Below are positions 40,495-43,249 of a DNA stretch of 43,249 bases, piece by piece; positions within the stretch are counted from its first letter, which is position 1, and every line of letters starts with the position of its first letter. The notes beneath the pieces were generated by a model, which was not told the DNA's origin, ran no database searches, and was given only the letters and a program-made list of their open reading frames with translations. Source of the stretch: an uncultured Eubacteriales bacterium (GTDB taxonomy: Bacteria; Bacillota; Clostridia; Lachnospirales; Lachnospiraceae); contig OMSP01000137.1 of the NCBI GenBank assembly GCA_900313775.1, forward strand, positions 1 to 43,249, read 5' to 3'. The position numbers and the translations under genes are program-made.

Positions 40495-43249
40495 GCAGAT
40501 AAGAAAAAGGGCGCTTAAACTGTTTACTTCACGCGTCTTTATACTGACCTTCGTACTGGTCCTTCTCTTTGGTAATCTTATCCGCAAAGTGTTCAGTCTG
40601 CAGATCATCCACGGGCAGGAGTATGAAGAAGAGTATGCGCTTCAGATCAGAAAAACCAAGACCTTCCGCGGGACGCGAGGCAATATCTATGATTCCGCCG
40701 GCAACCTCCTGGCGTACAATACCGTTGCATACTCAGTGACGATCGAGGACGAAGGACAGTATAAGGACCGCGATCAGAAAAACCGTATGCTGAATGCAAT
40801 CATACTTCGCACGATCGATCTGATCGAATCCAACGGAGATTCCGTCGATACTTCGTCTTTCGGCATAGAAATGACGGAGAAGGGATATGCTTTCAGAGAT
40901 ACCGGCACCTCCAAGCTTCGTTTCCTCGCAGATGTCTTCGGATATACGACGATCGATAAGCTCTCCAATGAACAGAAGAATATATCAGCCGGGGATCTGA
41001 TCAATTATCTGTGTACTGACGATACATACGGGTATGACATCGATACCAAACAGCTGGACGCGTCAACCACGCTGAAGCTGGTCAATGTGCGTTACCGGAT
41101 GGGTCTGAATAATTATCAGAAATATATCAGCACCAGTATTGCAGAGAATGTCTCGGACAAGACTGTAGCCGCAATCAAGGAAAATAAGGTGGATCTGACC
41201 GGCGTGGACATATCCGAAGAATATGTCCGAAAGTATAATGACTCCAAGTATTTTGCGCCGGTGATCGGCTATACCGGCGATATCTCCATTGAGGAGTATG
41301 AGACGCTGATCAGCGACAACAAGGATTATGAGAGGACCGACGTCATCGGAAAGGCCGGTCTGGAACAGTCGCTTGATGAGTATCTGCAGGGCGGTAAAGG
41401 CGAAGAGGAACTCTATGTGGATAATACGGGCCGCATCCTTTCCAGCAAACAGACAAAGCAGGCGTCGGCAGGCAATGATGTATACCTGACGATCGACAGC
41501 GATCTTCAGAAGGCAGTCTATCAGCTGATCGAACAGAAACTTGCCGGTATCCTTTGCAGCCGGCTGATCCCGGATCTGGAGTTTGATCCCCATTCCGTGA
41601 ATGATACCTTCAAACTCAAGACGCCGATAGGCGATGTGTACTATGACCTCTTCAACAACGAAGTGCTCGACATGGATCATATGTGGAACAGCAAAGCACA
41701 GAAGAACGAGAAGGCTGTTGCGCAGGCCGTCGATGACGGTACTTCAGAGCAGCTGAAGAAGGCGCTTAAGATCATGAAAGACCCAGGCGGCAAGGTTTTC
41801 AAGGATCTGAGTGTCGAGATGCAGAATTATCTGACCTGCCTGGTCGATCGTGTGCTGACTGATGATGCGGGTATCATCATCGGGGAACAGGTCGACAATA
41901 CTGATGATATGGTGAAGGCCTGGGTCAAAGACGAGACTGTCAACGCCTATGACTATATGAATTATGTGATCTCAAAAGGCTGGATCGACATGACTTTGCT
42001 GCAGCCTTATCTGGGCAAATCGTCCACCTATTCAGACGCTTCCCAGATCTATCAGGCTGTCATTGAGTACCTGAAAGACAATGCTGCTGCCAATCATGCT
42101 TTCCGGAAGATCGTGATCAAATACCTCATCAGGGAGAAAAAGATAACAGGCAAGCAGCTGTGCATGATGCTGTACGAACAGGGAGTTCTCAAAAAGACTG
42201 ACGGTGTGTATAAGCAGCTGGCAAGCGGCTCTATGAAGCCTTATAATTTTATGCTTCACGAGATACAGACACTGGCTCTTACACCGGGTCAGCTGGGCAC
42301 GGAGCCCTGCAGCGCTTCTGCCGTTGTCACTGATGTCAAGACCGGCAAGGTCCTGGCCTGCGTCTCATATCCGGGCTACGACAACAACAGGCTCTCCAAT
42401 ATCATGGACAACAAATACTTCAAGCGTCTGTCGTCCATGAGTTCGAGCCCGCTGTACAACAAGGCGACTCAGGTGCGCACTGCGCCAGGATCGACCTATA
42501 AGATGATGACGGCCATTTCCGGACTGGGAGAGGGTGCGATAACTACTGATACTCATGTCCGCTGTACCGGAACTTTCTGGAAGGTGGAACCGCCGATCCA
42601 GTGCTGGATCCACCCCAGGGGACACGGCTCGATCGATGTGGTCAAGGCGCTGACTGTATCCTGCAACTCTTTCTTTAACCAGGTAGGTTACAATCTCGGA
42701 CTGACGGCAGACGGGACGTTCTCAAGTTCGCTGGGTATACAGAAACTGAGAAAATATGCCCGCGCATTCGGATTCGCAGATAAATCGGGTATCGAGCTCA
42801 CCGAATCCGCTCCGAAGATATCGGACACTGCCGCGGTACCTTCAGCCATGGGGCAGGGCACAAACAACTATACGACGACCCAATTGGTCAAATACGTACA
42901 GACAGTCGCGAATAGCGGAATGAGATATGACCTGACACTGGTCAATGAAGTAAAGGACGCAAAGGGAAAGACGATCAAGAAGAGTGAGCAGAAGGGGAAA
43001 AACGACCTGAAAGACGTTCCGGAGGAGGCCTGGACAGCCGTACATAAGGGTATGCATAAAGCTACGGATGAGAGTAAGCCGTTCTTCGTGCTCCACGAAG
43101 ACGGATTCAAGATGGCCGGGAAGACCGGTACGGCACAACAGAGCCGTGTGCATCCTGACCATGGTCTCTTTGTCGGCTATGCTCCCTATGAAGAACCGGA
43201 GATCGCTATGGCTATCCGCATCACCAACGGTTACAGCTCTGCATTTGCC
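40487..43249 (+). CDS. mrdA: Penicillin-binding protein 2 (elongation transpeptidase), 3' end outside window
   Basis: The frame is open for 921 codons to the window end, so the last part of the protein is missing. A membrane anchor (about residues 15-35) is followed by the pedestal/dimerisation domain with FRGTRGNIYDSAGNLLAYNT near 63-82. The penicillin-binding domain has S669-x-x-K in GSTYKMM, S725-x-N in VSCNSFF and K879-T-G in AGKTGTAQQ, so it should be an active class B transpeptidase. Between LTIDSDLQKAVYQLI and SASAVVTDVKTGKVLAC lies an extra segment of about 250 residues (near 357-605) not found in E. coli PBP2. The start is TTG 40487 behind AAAGGAG with an 11-nt gap, overlapping mreD by 8 nt. 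It completes the mreBCD-PBP2 unit. Confidence 0.92.
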   Translation, partial: MFEQIRKRALKLFTSRVFILTFVLVLLFGNLIRKVFSLQIIHGQEYEEEYALQIRKTKTFRGTRGNIYDSAGNLLAYNTVAYSVTIEDEGQYKDRDQKNRMLNAIILRTIDLIESNGDSVDTSSFGIEMTEKGYAFRDTGTSKLRFLADVFGYTTIDKLSNEQKNISAGDLINYLCTDDTYGYDIDTKQLDASTTLKLVNVRYRMGLNNYQKYISTSIAENVSDKTVAAIKENKVDLTGVDISEEYVRKYNDSKYFAPVIGYTGDISIEEYETLISDNKDYERTDVIGKAGLEQSLDEYLQGGKGEEELYVDNTGRILSSKQTKQASAGNDVYLTIDSDLQKAVYQLIEQKLAGILCSRLIPDLEFDPHSVNDTFKLKTPIGDVYYDLFNNEVLDMDHMWNSKAQKNEKAVAQAVDDGTSEQLKKALKIMKDPGGKVFKDLSVEMQNYLTCLVDRVLTDDAGIIIGEQVDNTDDMVKAWVKDETVNAYDYMNYVISKGWIDMTLLQPYLGKSSTYSDASQIYQAVIEYLKDNAAANHAFRKIVIKYLIREKKITGKQLCMMLYEQGVLKKTDGVYKQLASGSMKPYNFMLHEIQTLALTPGQLGTEPCSASAVVTDVKTGKVLACVSYPGYDNNRLSNIMDNKYFKRLSSMSSSPLYNKATQVRTAPGSTYKMMTAISGLGEGAITTDTHVRCTGTFWKVEPPIQCWIHPRGHGSIDVVKALTVSCNSFFNQVGYNLGLTADGTFSSSLGIQKLRKYARAFGFADKSGIELTESAPKISDTAAVPSAMGQGTNNYTTTQLVKYVQTVANSGMRYDLTLVNEVKDAKGKTIKKSEQKGKNDLKDVPEEAWTAVHKGMHKATDESKPFFVLHEDGFKMAGKTGTAQQSRVHPDHGLFVGYAPYEEPEIAMAIRITNGYSSAFA

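Noticed and set aside
1..43249. Mobile elements, prophage, CRISPR, tRNA or rRNA genes
   Set aside because: No transposase, integrase, direct repeat array, cloverleaf or rRNA sequence was seen; all genes are chromosomal-type and point the same way.

Overview
The window is a gene-dense, entirely plus-strand stretch of a bacterial chromosome, about half G+C by eye. It looks like a Lachnospiraceae-type member of the Clostridia. The reasons are the gene complement (pyrH-frr-uppS-cdsA-dxr-rseP, cdd-phoH-ybeY, miaB-mutS-mutL-miaA, mre-PBP2), the DUF5717/DUF5716 gene pair, a very long PBP2, strong AGGAGG-type ribosome binding sites and many TTG starts. The genus cannot be told from the sequence. No tRNA, rRNA, insertion sequence, prophage or CRISPR was seen. 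No gap between genes exceeds 150 bp.

Region 1 (1-1936) holds the 3' part of a hydantoinase/dihydropyrimidinase gene and an XdhC-type molybdenum-hydroxylase maturation gene. XdhC has its two usual domains in reversed order. Region 2 (1939-13906) starts at a candidate extended -10 promoter that overlaps a terminator hairpin. It encodes UMP kinase, ribosome recycling factor, undecaprenyl and CDP-diacylglycerol lipid synthesis, the first MEP-pathway reductoisomerase and the RseP site-2 protease. Next comes a three-gene cassette of unknown function: a 1101-aa DUF5717-like protein, a degenerate Hsp70-like DUF5716-like protein and a TPR-like protein. purB and a strong terminator end the region.

Region 3 (13885-37913) starts at a promoter whose -35 box lies inside that terminator's loop. 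It is about 24 kb of tightly packed, often overlapping genes with no further terminator that I could see. They cover metabolite repair (nnrD), alanine racemase, a CBS/CorC protein, an AEC transporter, YebC, FtsK/SpoIIIE, FolD, a zinc-ribbon membrane protein, pyrimidine nucleoside salvage (udp, cdd), PhoH and YbeY, a lipid flippase-like protein, 5-formyl-THF cyclo-ligase, tRNA modification (miaB, miaA), mismatch repair (mutS, mutL), a PAP2 phosphatase, a methionine gamma-lyase-like enzyme and a BaiN-like flavoprotein.

Region 4 (37920-43249) is the cell-elongation operon: a divergent MreB, MreC, MreD and a PBP2 cut by the window end. Its own extended -10 promoter is followed by a leader of about 109 nt that folds into a long helix and matches no RNA family I recognise.

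The best candidates for undescribed biology are the DUF5717/DUF5716/TPR cassette with its apparently inactive Hsp70-like member, and the structured mre leader RNA together with the degenerate MreB and the 250-residue PBP2 insert behind it.
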